A stretch of 64,000 bases of DNA from JARBUG01 sp035628915 (GTDB taxonomy: Bacteria > Bacillota > Sulfobacillia > Symbiobacteriales > Symbiobacteriaceae), in NCBI GenBank assembly GCA_035628915.1, contig DASPIW010000005.1:124001-188000 (forward strand). Direction: 5' to 3'. The notes below the pieces were generated by a model. That model was given only the letters and a program-made list of their open reading frames with translations, made no database searches and had not been told where the DNA came from. Position 1 is the first letter of the stretch. Each line of letters begins with the position of its first letter. Positions 1 through 8,204 of the stretch are shown piece by piece. Made by a program: the position numbers and the translations under genes.

Positions 1-354
1 CTGGCGGAGCTCCATGGTCAGCTGACCGTCCTTTGCTACAAGAATGGCTACCGCGACAGCATTTACATGGGTGTCCGGATGCACGAGGGCACCACCACCG
101 AGACCGAAGTCTGGATGTATCCTGTCGGCGCCGGCGACCGGCGCGTGGAGCCGACCCTGTATCAGGTGCCCATTCACCGGCTGTGGCGGATTCAGTTGGC
201 GGACAAGTACCGCCTGCGCGAGGAGGGCGAAGGGCCGGAGAGGCCTCAGCTCAGCCGCCCGGACGTGGGCCAGGTCGCCCCGCAGGAGGCGCAGGGGTAC
301 GGTGTGCAATCGCCGCTGCGCACCCCCGAACCCCCGACCGGCGCCCCGAGGTAG
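1..354 (+). CDS. C-terminal part of an unidentified protein
   Basis: This reading frame is open at the left edge of the window and ends at a TAG, giving 117 residues of C-terminus. I do not recognise the family. The first 75 residues look like folded globular protein, with short beta-like stretches such as GQLTVLCYKNGY and EVWMYPVG. The last 35 residues are rich in proline, glutamine and glutamate and look disordered. A rho-independent terminator follows directly, so this is the last gene of its transcription unit. Other frames over the same bases contain open stretches, but their composition is that of GC-rich shadow frames. Confidence 0.5.
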   Translation: MAELHGQLTVLCYKNGYRDSIYMGVRMHEGTTTETEVWMYPVGAGDRRVEPTLYQVPIHRLWRIQLADKYRLREEGEGPERPQLSRPDVGQVAPQEAQGYGVQSPLRTPEPPTGAPR

Positions 355-361
355 CATTTCA

Positions 362-400
362 AGAGCCCGCATCCCCTGCAGTGGGGAAGCGGGCTCTTTG
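362..400 (+). terminator. Rho-independent terminator
   Basis: Stem AGAGCCCGC / GCGGGCTCT, with a second inner stem of CCCC / GGGG, followed by TTTG. It lies just after the stop codon of the partial gene at the left edge. The stretch 401-578 after it holds no gene that I can support and only the leader of the next gene. Confidence 0.75.
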
Positions 401-578
401 ATTCGAGAAGGACAATCCGGGTCTAGACGAGAATCGTCCTTTTGGATTGTTCACCATGCATACTTTTCGCCAACGGGCGACCTGTCAAACGGGTCCCCCG
501 GCCATGGAGCGCTGCTGATCGGAATAGAATCACCGAAGGGCATTTACTACCGGGCATGCTTGAGGAGGGGCTGGATTC

Positions 579-2648
579 ATGGTGGCGACGAGAGAGATTT
601 ACTGGAACATCTCCGGCACTTTTCTGATGTACCTGCTCCTGCTGCCAACGCTGGCGATCTTCTTCTACGGCTTCTGGCGGCGAATCCGGCTCTGGCGCAT
701 CGGCAAGCCGGAAGTCCGGTTTGACCGTATTCCCGAACGGCTGCGGCTGCTGGTTCGCCATGCCGTGCTGCAGGCCCGCCTCGCCCGCAACCCCCTGGCC
801 GGCTTCTTTCATATTCTCTTCTCCTGGGGGTTCGTGCTGCTCTTTATCGGCACGCTGGTCGTCATGATCGAGGCCGACCTGCGCATCCCGATCATGCGGG
901 GCAAGTTCTACCTGTACTATCAATCCTTCACCCTCGACATCGTGGGCGCCCTGGCGATGGTAGGCGTGGCGACGGCGTGGATTCGCCGCTCGGTCTTCCG
1001 TCCCCGTGCCCTGACCGCATACAAGAAGACGCCGTCGATCATGGATGACTGGGTCTTTCTGGCGCACTATATGGTCATCATGTGGACGGGGTTCTTCATC
1101 GAAGGAATCCGCATTGTCGAAACGAACGACCCCTGGGGTCCCTGGTCGCCCATCGGCTATATGCACGGAAAACTCCTGGCCGCCTTCCTGTCGCCGGACG
1201 TCATGCCAGCCCTGCATAAGGGGCTTTGGTGGTTCCACCTGGCGGTCGCCTTCTCCTTTGTCGCCTATCTGCCCTACTCGAAGCTGATGCACATCTTCAC
1301 CGGGCCGCTGGCGATCTTTTTCCAGGATCTGAAGCCGAAGGGCCAACTGCCCCTGACCGACCTGGAATCGGAGACGCCGGTCCTGGGCGCCGCGTCCCTC
1401 TGGGATTTCCACTGGAAAGACCTCGTCGACCTGGACGCCTGCACGGAATGCGGCCGCTGCCAGGAGAACTGCCCGGCGTACCTTACGGGCAAGCCGCTCA
1501 ACCCCAAAGCCCTGATTCTCGACTTGCAGCGGCATCTGCACGAACGGGGGCCCCTGCTGGCGCTCGCGGCTTACAGCGGACAGCGCCCGGCGGAGCAGCC
1601 TTTCGAGTCGGAACTGGTCGGACCCGTGGTGGAAGCGGGCGCCCTGTGGGCCTGCACATCGTGCCGGGCCTGCATGGAAGTCTGCCCGGTCTATATTGAG
1701 CACGTCCCGAAGATCATGGAGATGCGGCGCCACCAGGTGATGCTCCAGGGTGAGTTCCCGGGCGAACTGAACCAGGTGTTCAAGAACCTGGAGCGCCAGG
1801 GCAACCCGTGGGGCCTGGGCGCCCACACCCGGACCCAGTGGGCCGAAGGCTTGAACATTCCGCTGCTGGCTGACGCCCCTGAGGCCGAATACCTCTTCTG
1901 GCCCGGCTGCTCCGGTGCTTTTGACCAGCGGGGCCAGAAAATCGTACGGTCCATCGTGCAGCTCCTGCAGACCGCCGGCGTCTCCTTCGCCATTTTGGGC
2001 AAGGAAGAGAAATGCACGGGCGATGCCGCCCGGCGCGCCGGCAACGAGATGCTGTTTCAGCAGTTGGCAGCCGAGAACATCGAGACGCTCAAGGGCTACG
2101 GCGTGAAGAAGATCATCACCCACTGCCCGCACTGCCTCAACACATTTGCCAACGACTACCGCCAGATGGGGCTGGAGGTGGAGGTCGTCCACCACACGCA
2201 GATTCTGGAACGCCTGGTCAGGGAGGGGCGGCTCAAGCCGGTCGCTCCGGTGGATGCCACCGTTGCCTACCACGATTCCTGCTATCTGGGCCGGTACGGG
2301 GGCATCTACGAGGCCCCGCGGGAGCTGCTGCAGGCCATTCCCGGCGTGCAGGTCCGGGAGATGGAGCGCCACGGCTCTACATCCATGTGCTGCGGCGCCG
2401 GCGGCGCCCGGATGTGGATGGAGGAGAAGGGCGGCACACGCATCAACATCGACCGGACTCGTCAGGCGCTGGCGACCGGTGCGCAGACCGTCGCGACCAA
2501 CTGCCCCTTCTGCATGACGATGATGTCCGACGGCGTTGCCGCCGAGGATGCGTCCGGCAACGTTCAGGTGCTGGACGTCGCCGAGATGCTGCTGAAGTCC
2601 GTCAAGCCCGCCGCGTCGGAGCCGCAGGCGGCGACCTCCACCAACTGA
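579..2648 (+). CDS. fadF: FadF/EMO-type membrane iron-sulfur oxidoreductase
   Basis: A 689-residue protein with three parts. About residues 1-250 form a NarI-like membrane domain of roughly six helices. Two ferredoxin-type 4Fe-4S motifs follow, CTECGRCQENCP at about 288 and CTSCRACMEVCP at about 359. Then come two HdrD-type CCG domains: the second has the full CCGAGG motif, while the first reads KCTGD where CCG is usual. This order is that of B. subtilis FadF and of the electron-transfer flavoprotein:(methyl)menaquinone oxidoreductases, which pass electrons from acyl-CoA dehydrogenases through EtfAB to quinone in the cytoplasmic membrane. The ATG follows GAGGAGGGG by a good distance. No etf gene is adjacent, but a hydroxyacyl-CoA dehydrogenase lies 5 kb downstream. 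The symbol is by architecture. Confidence 0.85.
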   Translation: MVATREIYWNISGTFLMYLLLLPTLAIFFYGFWRRIRLWRIGKPEVRFDRIPERLRLLVRHAVLQARLARNPLAGFFHILFSWGFVLLFIGTLVVMIEADLRIPIMRGKFYLYYQSFTLDIVGALAMVGVATAWIRRSVFRPRALTAYKKTPSIMDDWVFLAHYMVIMWTGFFIEGIRIVETNDPWGPWSPIGYMHGKLLAAFLSPDVMPALHKGLWWFHLAVAFSFVAYLPYSKLMHIFTGPLAIFFQDLKPKGQLPLTDLESETPVLGAASLWDFHWKDLVDLDACTECGRCQENCPAYLTGKPLNPKALILDLQRHLHERGPLLALAAYSGQRPAEQPFESELVGPVVEAGALWACTSCRACMEVCPVYIEHVPKIMEMRRHQVMLQGEFPGELNQVFKNLERQGNPWGLGAHTRTQWAEGLNIPLLADAPEAEYLFWPGCSGAFDQRGQKIVRSIVQLLQTAGVSFAILGKEEKCTGDAARRAGNEMLFQQLAAENIETLKGYGVKKIITHCPHCLNTFANDYRQMGLEVEVVHHTQILERLVREGRLKPVAPVDATVAYHDSCYLGRYGGIYEAPRELLQAIPGVQVREMERHGSTSMCCGAGGARMWMEEKGGTRINIDRTRQALATGAQTVATNCPFCMTMMSDGVAAEDASGNVQVLDVAEMLLKSVKPAASEPQAATSTN

Positions 2649-2673
2649 TTACTGCCCGAAAGGATGCGACCTG

Positions 2674-3651
2674 GTGCTGCCTATCTGCAAAGTCTCTTTG
2701 CCCACCCCATGGGCGACCGTGGGACCGATTCATGTCTACCTGATCAAGCAGGACCCAGTGACCCTGATTGACACCGGCGTCGATACGCCGGAAGCGCGCG
2801 AGGCGCTGATTTCGGGCCTGGACGAGATGGGGCTCGGCATCAACGACATCCGCAGGGTGCTGTTGACCCACGCCCATGTCGATCACATGGGCCTTGCCGC
2901 CTGGATTCGCGATGCCTCCGGCGCTGACGTCTGGCTCCACCCGGACGAAGCCGGCAAGGCGGAAAACCCGGATTGGTGGCTGGCGGAGCGGGACCGCATT
3001 CTGGCCCAGGCCGGGGTGCCGGAAGATGTCCAACACAGCATGGAAATGTACTACCGCCGCACCCGTGCCCTGGCGCTCCCCTTTGACGGCGCGTGGCGCC
3101 CCATGGCCGGGGGACAGGTCTTCCCATTCGAGGCCGGCGCCCTGCGGGCTGTCCACCTGCCCGGCCATGCCCTGGGTCACACCGGCTTCATCGACGAAGC
3201 CGGGGGGAGCATGGTCGGCGGCGACCACTTGCTGAGCGGCATTACGCCCAACCCGATTCTGGAACCGCTGCCGCCCGGCCACCCGGCGGGCGCCCCGCAC
3301 GCCCCGGGCCGGGCTCTGACCCTGGGCCAGTTCCTGCAGTCGCTGGATGTGGCGGCCGGGCTGCCGCTGGAGCGCGTGCTGCCCGCCCACGGCCCGGTGA
3401 TTCTGGACCACGTCAGGGTTGTCGAGGGGTACAAAATAAGGCATGAGCGCCGGCTGGGCAAGCTATGGGAGCGGCTGCGGCGCCCCGCCACCGTTTACGA
3501 GGTGACTCGGGAAGTCTATCCCAACGTAAGCGAACTGCATATTTTCCTGGCCGTCTCCGAAGTGCTGGCCCACCTTGACCTGCTGGCGGCCCGGGGGCGG
3601 GCGGCCGTGGACACCGCAGGGTCTGTCTGGGTGTACCGCGCACAGGAGTGA
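2674..3651 (+). CDS. Metallo-beta-lactamase fold hydrolase
   Basis: A 325-residue MBL-fold protein. The metal-binding motif THAHVDHMG appears near residue 68. Further ligands are the histidine in LPGHALGHTG, the aspartate in GGDHLL and a late PAHGP. A C-terminal helical extension after about residue 250 is typical of the MBL group that carries a small winged-helix-like tail. The start is GTG at 2674, ten bases after GAAAGGA. It lies 25 bases after fadF and overlaps the next gene by GTGA, so the three probably share a transcript. Thioesterase, glyoxalase or other hydrolase activity cannot be told from sequence. The neighbouring fadF makes a role with thioesters possible, which is inference. 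Confidence 0.85.
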   Translation: MLPICKVSLPTPWATVGPIHVYLIKQDPVTLIDTGVDTPEAREALISGLDEMGLGINDIRRVLLTHAHVDHMGLAAWIRDASGADVWLHPDEAGKAENPDWWLAERDRILAQAGVPEDVQHSMEMYYRRTRALALPFDGAWRPMAGGQVFPFEAGALRAVHLPGHALGHTGFIDEAGGSMVGGDHLLSGITPNPILEPLPPGHPAGAPHAPGRALTLGQFLQSLDVAAGLPLERVLPAHGPVILDHVRVVEGYKIRHERRLGKLWERLRRPATVYEVTREVYPNVSELHIFLAVSEVLAHLDLLAARGRAAVDTAGSVWVYRAQE

Positions 3652-4409
3652 GCGCCGTGGCCGCACCCGCCCAGGTTCTGTCGGTCGTGGCGGCGGCGGG
3701 GGAGCTGCTGCTGCGCTCCGGCGCCGAAGTCGCCCGCGTGGAAGACACCGTCGGCCGCATTGCCCGGGCCTACGGCTATGCCGACGTCGAGATTTTTGCC
3801 ACCCCCACCGGCCTGTTCATCACCCTCGGCGATGAACGGCACACGACGGCCATGCGCCGCATTGCCGGCCGGACTTTCGCGCTCGACCGGGTCAGCGCGG
3901 TCAACGCCCTCTCCCGGGAACTGGCGGAGAGACCGTTGCCTCCGGCCGACGCCCTGCGGCGCATCGAGGCGATTGGAGCTCAGCCTCCACCTCTGCCGGC
4001 CTGGGCGACCCCCGCCGCCAGCGCCATCGGGGCGGCAGCCTGCGCCATGCTGGCGGGCGGCAGTCTGTCCGACTTTGGCCCCGCCGTGCTGGCAAACGCG
4101 GCCGTGCAAGGCGTCCAGAAGGTCCTGGGCGGCCTGAAACTGCCGGACGCCATTGCCGACTTTGCCGCCGGCTTCGCCTCCGTTCTGTGCGCCCTGACCG
4201 CCACCCGCCTGCTGGGCGCCGCCTTCGGGCCCGTAGTCGCCGGGGGCATTATGGTGCTGCTGCCGGGCATCGCTTTTACCACAGCCGTGCGGGACGCCAT
4301 GCTGGGCGATTTGACCAGCGCCGCGGCCCGAAGCCTCGAAGCGGTCATGAAGGCTGCCGCCCTGGCCTCCGGCGTTGCGGCGGCGCTCTACGCCACGGGG
4401 AGGTCTTAG
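3648..4409 (+). CDS. Threonine/serine exporter family, N-terminal-domain protein (ThrE-like)
   Basis: A 253-residue protein of the DUF1212/ThrE N-domain family. It begins with the characteristic soluble segment (LLRSGAEVARVEDTV, then IFATPTGLFITL) and continues with about five hydrophobic helices from residue 120 onward. In Corynebacterium ThrE this domain is fused to a second membrane domain; here the partner is the separate next gene, which is the usual split arrangement in Firmicutes. The GTG start overlaps the preceding TGA by four bases, indicating translational coupling. The likely role is export of threonine, serine or a related small solute across the cytoplasmic membrane. The substrate is not shown by the sequence. 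Confidence 0.82.
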   Translation: MSAVAAPAQVLSVVAAAGELLLRSGAEVARVEDTVGRIARAYGYADVEIFATPTGLFITLGDERHTTAMRRIAGRTFALDRVSAVNALSRELAERPLPPADALRRIEAIGAQPPPLPAWATPAASAIGAAACAMLAGGSLSDFGPAVLANAAVQGVQKVLGGLKLPDAIADFAAGFASVLCALTATRLLGAAFGPVVAGGIMVLLPGIAFTTAVRDAMLGDLTSAAARSLEAVMKAAALASGVAAALYATGRS

Positions 4410-4411
4410 GG

Positions 4412-4819
4412 ATGCTCAGCTACCTCTTCGCGTTCGTCACATCGGCTGCCATTGCCGTTTCGTTCCGGGGGCGCCTGCGGGCGGTGCCCGCTTCGGGGTT
4501 GGCCGGACTGCTCGGGTGGGCCGGCTATGACCTGACCCTGCGCTTCGGCTTGCCGCAAATGCTGGCGGCGTTCGTGGGCGCCCTGACGCTGGGCATTGCA
4601 GGGGAACTGCTGGCCCGCCGCCTACGGGAGCCGGCCCTGATGTTTGTGGTGCCGGCGCTCTTTCCCCTGGTGCCGGGACTGATTGCGTATGAGGGAATGC
4701 TCAGCCTAGCCCGCCAGGACCTGGGCGACGCCGCCCGCGAGCTAACCCGGGCTGCATTCTACGCCGGGGCGCTGGCAGCGGGACTCTCCTTGCCTCCGGC
4801 CATCCTCCGGCGCAGGTAA
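4412..4819 (+). CDS. Threonine/serine exporter family, second membrane subunit (DUF3815-like)
   Basis: A 135-residue all-helical membrane protein with about four to five segments, starting at the ATG two bases after the stop of the ThrE-like gene. It has the pattern of the small ThrE partner: a short N-terminal helix, then PASGLAGLLGWAGYDL, a glycine-rich helix, and FPLVPGLIAYEGM. The reading frame is open for 225 bases upstream, but that part overlaps the previous gene and is a shadow. It ends the operon that begins at the iron-sulfur oxidoreductase and is followed by a strong terminator. Confidence 0.78.
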   Translation: MLSYLFAFVTSAAIAVSFRGRLRAVPASGLAGLLGWAGYDLTLRFGLPQMLAAFVGALTLGIAGELLARRLREPALMFVVPALFPLVPGLIAYEGMLSLARQDLGDAARELTRAAFYAGALAAGLSLPPAILRRR

Positions 4820-4825
4820 ATGGAA

Positions 4826-4855
4826 AAAGCCCGGTGCGCTTAGCGCACCGGGCTT
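4826..4855. terminator. Bidirectional rho-independent terminator
   Basis: Thirteen-base perfect stem AAAGCCCGGTGCG / CGCACCGGGCTTT with A and T tracts on the two sides. It sits between the convergent exporter operon and the RRM gene, so it can serve both strands. Confidence 0.85.
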
Positions 4856-4872
4856 TGTGGTAGGTGTGAGAC

Positions 4873-5139
4873 TTACCGGCGGGGGCCACGCTCAGGGCGG
4901 GGCTGCGCCTCGTTGACGGTCAGAGCCCGGCCACCCCACTCGGCGCCGTTCAGGGCGTCGATAACGGTCTGGGCGGAATCAGCCGGCACCTCGACGAAAC
5001 CGAAGCCGCGGCTGCGGCCAGTCTCGCGATCGGTGGCGATGCGGGCCGAGATGGGCTCGCAGTACTGCTTCACGGCGTTGGACAGATCGTCGCTGGTAAC
5101 GGCCCACGGAAGATTCCCAAAGTACAGGGTCTTCGTCAT
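4873..5139 (-). CDS. RRM-domain RNA-binding protein
   Basis: An 88-residue single RNA recognition motif protein. RNP2 is LYFGNL at residues 5-10 and RNP1 is RGFGFVEV at about 44-51, both with the aromatic residues that stack on RNA. A short arginine- and proline-rich tail ends the protein. Bacterial single-RRM proteins of this size are often induced by cold and act as RNA chaperones. The roughly 170-base gap upstream (5140-5310) could be a long regulated leader, but I see no definite element in it. A GAAGGAG ribosome site precedes the ATG. Confidence 0.9.
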   Translation of the reverse strand: MTKTLYFGNLPWAVTSDDLSNAVKQYCEPISARIATDRETGRSRGFGFVEVPADSAQTVIDALNGAEWGGRALTVNEAQPRPERGPRR

Positions 5140-5314
5140 GTTCTTCGTGCTCCTTCAACAGAAAGATTTTCGCTGCCTTCGGCCTGCACGAAGCCATGCT
5201 CTGTAACCCAGAGAGCCGCGCAACCGGGATCGGCAACACCTGTATTATACACGGGATGACGAAAACTGGCAAGCGGTTTGGATTCAAATTATTACCAGGA
5301 GCCGTCGCGGACTG

Positions 5315-5704
5315 CTACCGCGTCCGTTCGACCAGCACCGTGTAGTCCATCGCCACCACGACGGCGGCGCCAATCGCGGTCAGCAGCGGAATGACGATGG
5401 TGATGGCCAGAACGCCGTTGACCGGTAAGTTTAGCAGTTCACGCCCCACGGTGTCCCGGACGATGATTCGGTTGATATTCCCCTCGTGCAGCAGCCGCTT
5501 CAAAGTCTCCACCAGGTCGCGGCCCGTCACCTTCAGCTCTTCGGTGAAGGTTCCCTGCTGCGGCCCCTGTTCGCCTTCGAGGCGAAGGGCCGCTGCCACC
5601 GTATCCCAGTTGCTGTCGGAGAGGACCTGGAAAGCCTGGGCATAGCTGATGTTGAACCGGGCCCGCAGCAAATCCATCTTTTCAAGCTTCTCGCGTTCTT
5701 CCAT
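5315..5704 (-). CDS. DUF4342 protein with N-terminal UBA/TS-N-like segment
   Basis: A 129-residue protein. Residues 1-45 form a helical UBA/TS-N-like domain (ARFNISYAQAFQVL, then DTVAAALRLE). Residues 50-100 match the DUF4342 pattern (VETLKRLLHEGNINRIIV, then GRELLNLPV), and one hydrophobic helix lies near the C-terminus (ITIVIPLLTAIGAAVVVAM). This architecture is common in clostridial genomes and its function is unknown. The C-terminal helix suggests membrane association. The start ATG follows GAAGGAGGCGCC. It is a single gene with the same orientation as the RRM gene. Confidence 0.75.
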   Translation of the reverse strand: MEEREKLEKMDLLRARFNISYAQAFQVLSDSNWDTVAAALRLEGEQGPQQGTFTEELKVTGRDLVETLKRLLHEGNINRIIVRDTVGRELLNLPVNGVLAITIVIPLLTAIGAAVVVAMDYTVLVERTR

Positions 5705-5956
5705 GTCGGGGCGCCTCCTTCAGGATCTCTGCACTCATTTCTGAGAGTCGACGGCGGCACAAATTCGTTCGCCCTTACCGTCCCAAATCCTCCGGCGCGA
5801 CGATGTGCCGGGTGCGGGTCAGGACTGCGCCGTCACATTTACGTGGATCGTGTCGACAAGTTTTTCCTTTTAGGCATTAGCATATCCCCTTGAACTTCAG
5901 GACAAATTGACAGATACTGGTATGGAATGGAGTCTCCAGGAACTGAGGTGCGTGTC

Positions 5957-6850
5957 GTGGACCAACTCGAGATGATCGTACAGCGGCTGCGCCGGGGCGA
6001 GTACCTGCAGGCCCGGCGTCTGGCTGAAGCGGTTCTGGCCCTGGAAAGCGCCAGCCCGGCGGAAAAGGCGACCGCGGCGCAGCTCGGGGCGGAGGCGGCT
6101 TACCAGCTTGACGATATGCAGGCCACCATAAGCCTGGCCCGCCGCACCATCAACCTTGCGGAGTCCACCGGCGACATGGACAAGCTCGGCCGCGGCCTCT
6201 TCCGGCTGTTCGGCGCCCTCATTGCTGCGGGCGAAAGCTCCGTTGCCTGCGAAGTGGGGCTGCAGTTCATCGCCGGCATGGGCGAGCGCTGGCCTGACCT
6301 GGAAAGCGAACTTGCGGCGAAGGCCTACAGCAATCTTGGCATGGTGCACCGCAACATGCGCCGGTACCCTGAATCGCTGCAGGCGTACTGGCAGGCGCTC
6401 ACCCGGTTTGAGCGGGCCGGACATGCGGAAGGCGAAGCGGTCTGCCGCCAGCAAATGGCCTGGCTGCTGGTCACCACCGGGGCACTGGAGGAGGCGGAAG
6501 ACCACCTGGAACGTTCGGGGGCGCTGGTTTCGCCTGACATTCCAGGGTACGTGGCCATCCACCAGCTAACCGGCGAGGCCATGCTCCGGCTGGAGCAAAA
6601 ACGGCATGCCGAGGCGCTCCACCTGGCCGAAGAAGTGCTCGCGCCCGGGCGCCCCGACGTGACGCCAGCCAATCGGGCGGTCGCCCTCTACGTCGCCGGC
6701 ATGGTCTCCGCCCAGACCGGCCAACCCGGTACCGCACGCATGTTCCTGGGCATGGCACGCGAAGCCGCGGTTGCCTCCGGCCTTGCGGGCGTCATGAACC
6801 TCGTCCAGCGCCTTGACCTGGCGGTTCGAAACTCATCAGCCGACGAATAG
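5957..6850 (+). CDS. TPR-repeat protein, possible peptide receptor (RRNPP-like)
   Basis: About 297 residues made almost wholly of helical tetratricopeptide repeats, for example LESELAAKAYSNLGMVHRN and YPESLQAYWQALTRFERAG. No signal peptide, membrane helix or clear N-terminal helix-turn-helix is seen, so it resembles the repeat part of Rap-type rather than PlcR-type receptors. The start is uncertain: GTG 5957 has a weak GAGG eight bases upstream, while ATG 5927 lacks a ribosome site. After a hairpin, the next gene 85 bases downstream encodes a small exported peptide with a repeated heptad. That is the gene order of rap-phr pairs, so a role as intracellular receptor for that peptide is inferred. 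Confidence 0.72.
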   Translation: MDQLEMIVQRLRRGEYLQARRLAEAVLALESASPAEKATAAQLGAEAAYQLDDMQATISLARRTINLAESTGDMDKLGRGLFRLFGALIAAGESSVACEVGLQFIAGMGERWPDLESELAAKAYSNLGMVHRNMRRYPESLQAYWQALTRFERAGHAEGEAVCRQQMAWLLVTTGALEEAEDHLERSGALVSPDIPGYVAIHQLTGEAMLRLEQKRHAEALHLAEEVLAPGRPDVTPANRAVALYVAGMVSAQTGQPGTARMFLGMAREAAVASGLAGVMNLVQRLDLAVRNSSADE

Positions 6851-6858
6851 GGATGAAC

Positions 6859-6888
6859 GGCGGCCGTTTTTCCGGCCGCCCCCTTTTG
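6859..6888 (+). terminator. Terminator or attenuator between TPR gene and peptide gene
   Basis: Stem GGCGGCCG / CGGCCGCC with a T-rich loop, followed by CCCCTTTT. It lies between the TPR gene and the small peptide gene and could partly uncouple their expression. Confidence 0.6.
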
Positions 6889-6934
6889 GCAGATCGATTT
6901 CGCTGGAAGCGAAAATGCAGGGAGGAGTTTGACA

Positions 6935-7069
6935 ATGCGGAAAGCAATTCTGGTGGGGGTTCTTACTTTGACAGTCCTGTTCAGCCTGGCCGCCGTGGCG
7001 GGGGCCAGCGACCACAAACCCTGGTCATCCGGCTCATACCGGTTGGCTTCCGACCACAAGCCATGGTAG
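6935..7069 (+). CDS. Small exported peptide precursor with duplicated ASDHKPW
   Basis: A 44-residue peptide. Residues 1-4 are MRKA, residues 5-24 are a hydrophobic signal helix ending in VAGA, and the remaining 20 residues contain ASDHKPW twice, at 24-30 and 38-44. The second copy ends exactly at the stop codon. The two copies use different synonymous codons for alanine, serine, lysine and proline, so the likeness is kept at peptide level and is not a recent DNA duplication. The ATG is preceded by GGGAGGAG at ideal spacing. It follows the TPR gene directly. Size, signal and C-terminal mature segment fit Phr-type quorum-sensing precursors, here with two possible mature units. No family match is known to me. 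Confidence 0.78.
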   Translation: MRKAILVGVLTLTVLFSLAAVAGASDHKPWSSGSYRLASDHKPW

Positions 7070-7083
7070 TGTGACATGAACAC

Positions 7084-7110
7084 GGGCACGGCGGACAAAC
7101 CGCCGTGCCC
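7084..7110 (+). terminator. Hairpin after the peptide gene
   Basis: Eleven-base perfect stem GGGCACGGCGG / CCGCCGTGCCC with loop ACAAA, 14 bases after the peptide stop codon. No T-tract follows, so it may stabilise the transcript end rather than terminate by itself. Confidence 0.55.
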
Positions 7111-7285
7111 TCCGCATTTGCCCATTCACTGCACAACATTCCGGGGGTACGCCCAGGCCCGAATTGACGAACTTTCGGGTCGAACACTGTTTGGGTATGG
7201 TTTTAACATTCTACCGATTCTATGATTACAGATACCGAAGGTGCGTGGGGGCGCACCGGGGGTACCGAGAGGGGGAGGGCAACGG

Positions 7286-8149
7286 TTGGAGATTCGCACC
7301 GTGGGGGTTTGCGGCGCCGGCGCCATGGGGACAGGAATCGCCCATACGGCGGCACAGGCGGGTTTCCGGGTCATTTTGCGGGACATTGACTTGTCCAGGG
7401 TAGAGAAGTCCCTGGCCACGATGAATGGACTGATGCAACGTGCCGTTGCCAAAGGGAAGCTGACGGATGAAGAACGCATCGCAACCCTCGCGCGCATAGC
7501 GCCGACGACGTCGCTGGAGGTATTCGGCGAGGCTGACTTTGTCATCGAGGCGGTTTTTGAAGACCTGTCTGTCAAGAAGGAGCTTTTTGCCGACCTGGAC
7601 CGAATTTGCCGGCCAGGAGTGGTGTTGGCGTCCAATACGTCGTCCATGTCCATCACGGAGATCGCTGCGACCACGGAGAGACCGGAGCAGGTAGTAGGCA
7701 TGCACTTCTTCAACCCGGCGCAGGTTATGCGCCTTGTGGAGGTGATTCAGGGCTACCGTTCGGGCGAAGACGCTGTTCAGACGGCCATGAGCGTCGCGAC
7801 CGCCATGGGCAAGGCCCCGATTCGGGTGCGCAGGGACACCCCAGGCTTTGTCGTGAATCGCATTTTGATGCCCATGATGGTCGAAGCGATCAAGGTTGTC
7901 GAAGAAGGCATTGCCACGCCCGAAGAGGTGGACACGGCAATTACGCTTGGCTTGAATCATCCGATGGGTCCGTTCACCTTACTCGATTTCACCGGCGTCG
8001 ACGTGTGCTACAACGTCATGGAGTATTTTTACAGTGAGTTCCGACAGCCGCAATACGCTCCGCCGCTGTTGATGCGTCAGATGATACGCGCGGGGCGGCT
8101 GGGGCGGAAAGCCGGTAAGGGCTTCCTGGGGGAGTATCCTCAGGCGTAG
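7286..8149 (+). CDS. hbd: 3-hydroxyacyl-CoA (3-hydroxybutyryl-CoA) dehydrogenase
   Basis: A 287-residue NAD-dependent dehydrogenase of the usual single-function length. The Rossmann motif GAGAMGTGIA is at the N-terminus, the catalytic histidine is in GMHFFNPAQVMRLVEV, and the C-terminal dimer domain has GFVVNRILMPMMVEA and NHPMGPFTLLD. It oxidises 3-hydroxyacyl-CoA in beta-oxidation or runs in reverse in butyrate-type metabolism, in the cytosol. I chose TTG 7286 because GAGGGGGAGGG lies seven bases before it; the longer GTG start at 7241 adds fifteen residues that do not fit the family. No other beta-oxidation gene is adjacent. Confidence 0.9.
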   Translation: MEIRTVGVCGAGAMGTGIAHTAAQAGFRVILRDIDLSRVEKSLATMNGLMQRAVAKGKLTDEERIATLARIAPTTSLEVFGEADFVIEAVFEDLSVKKELFADLDRICRPGVVLASNTSSMSITEIAATTERPEQVVGMHFFNPAQVMRLVEVIQGYRSGEDAVQTAMSVATAMGKAPIRVRRDTPGFVVNRILMPMMVEAIKVVEEGIATPEEVDTAITLGLNHPMGPFTLLDFTGVDVCYNVMEYFYSEFRQPQYAPPLLMRQMIRAGRLGRKAGKGFLGEYPQA

Positions 8150-8204
8150 GTACTACAATCGGTGCAGTAATGGAACTTTTGACTTGTGGGGCGTGCGTAG
8201 TCGC

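Noticed and set aside
44..724. Open frame of 226 codons at the left edge
   Set aside because: It crosses a terminator and the start of fadF and has the composition of a shadow frame.
423..2372. Long open frame on the minus strand opposite fadF (649 codons)
   Set aside because: Rich in His, Gln, Arg and Pro, no family motif, no ribosome site, and it lies opposite a fully motif-supported gene. It is a GC-bias shadow, as are 36555-39020 minus over dnaE, 51053-53272 minus over the importer genes and many others.
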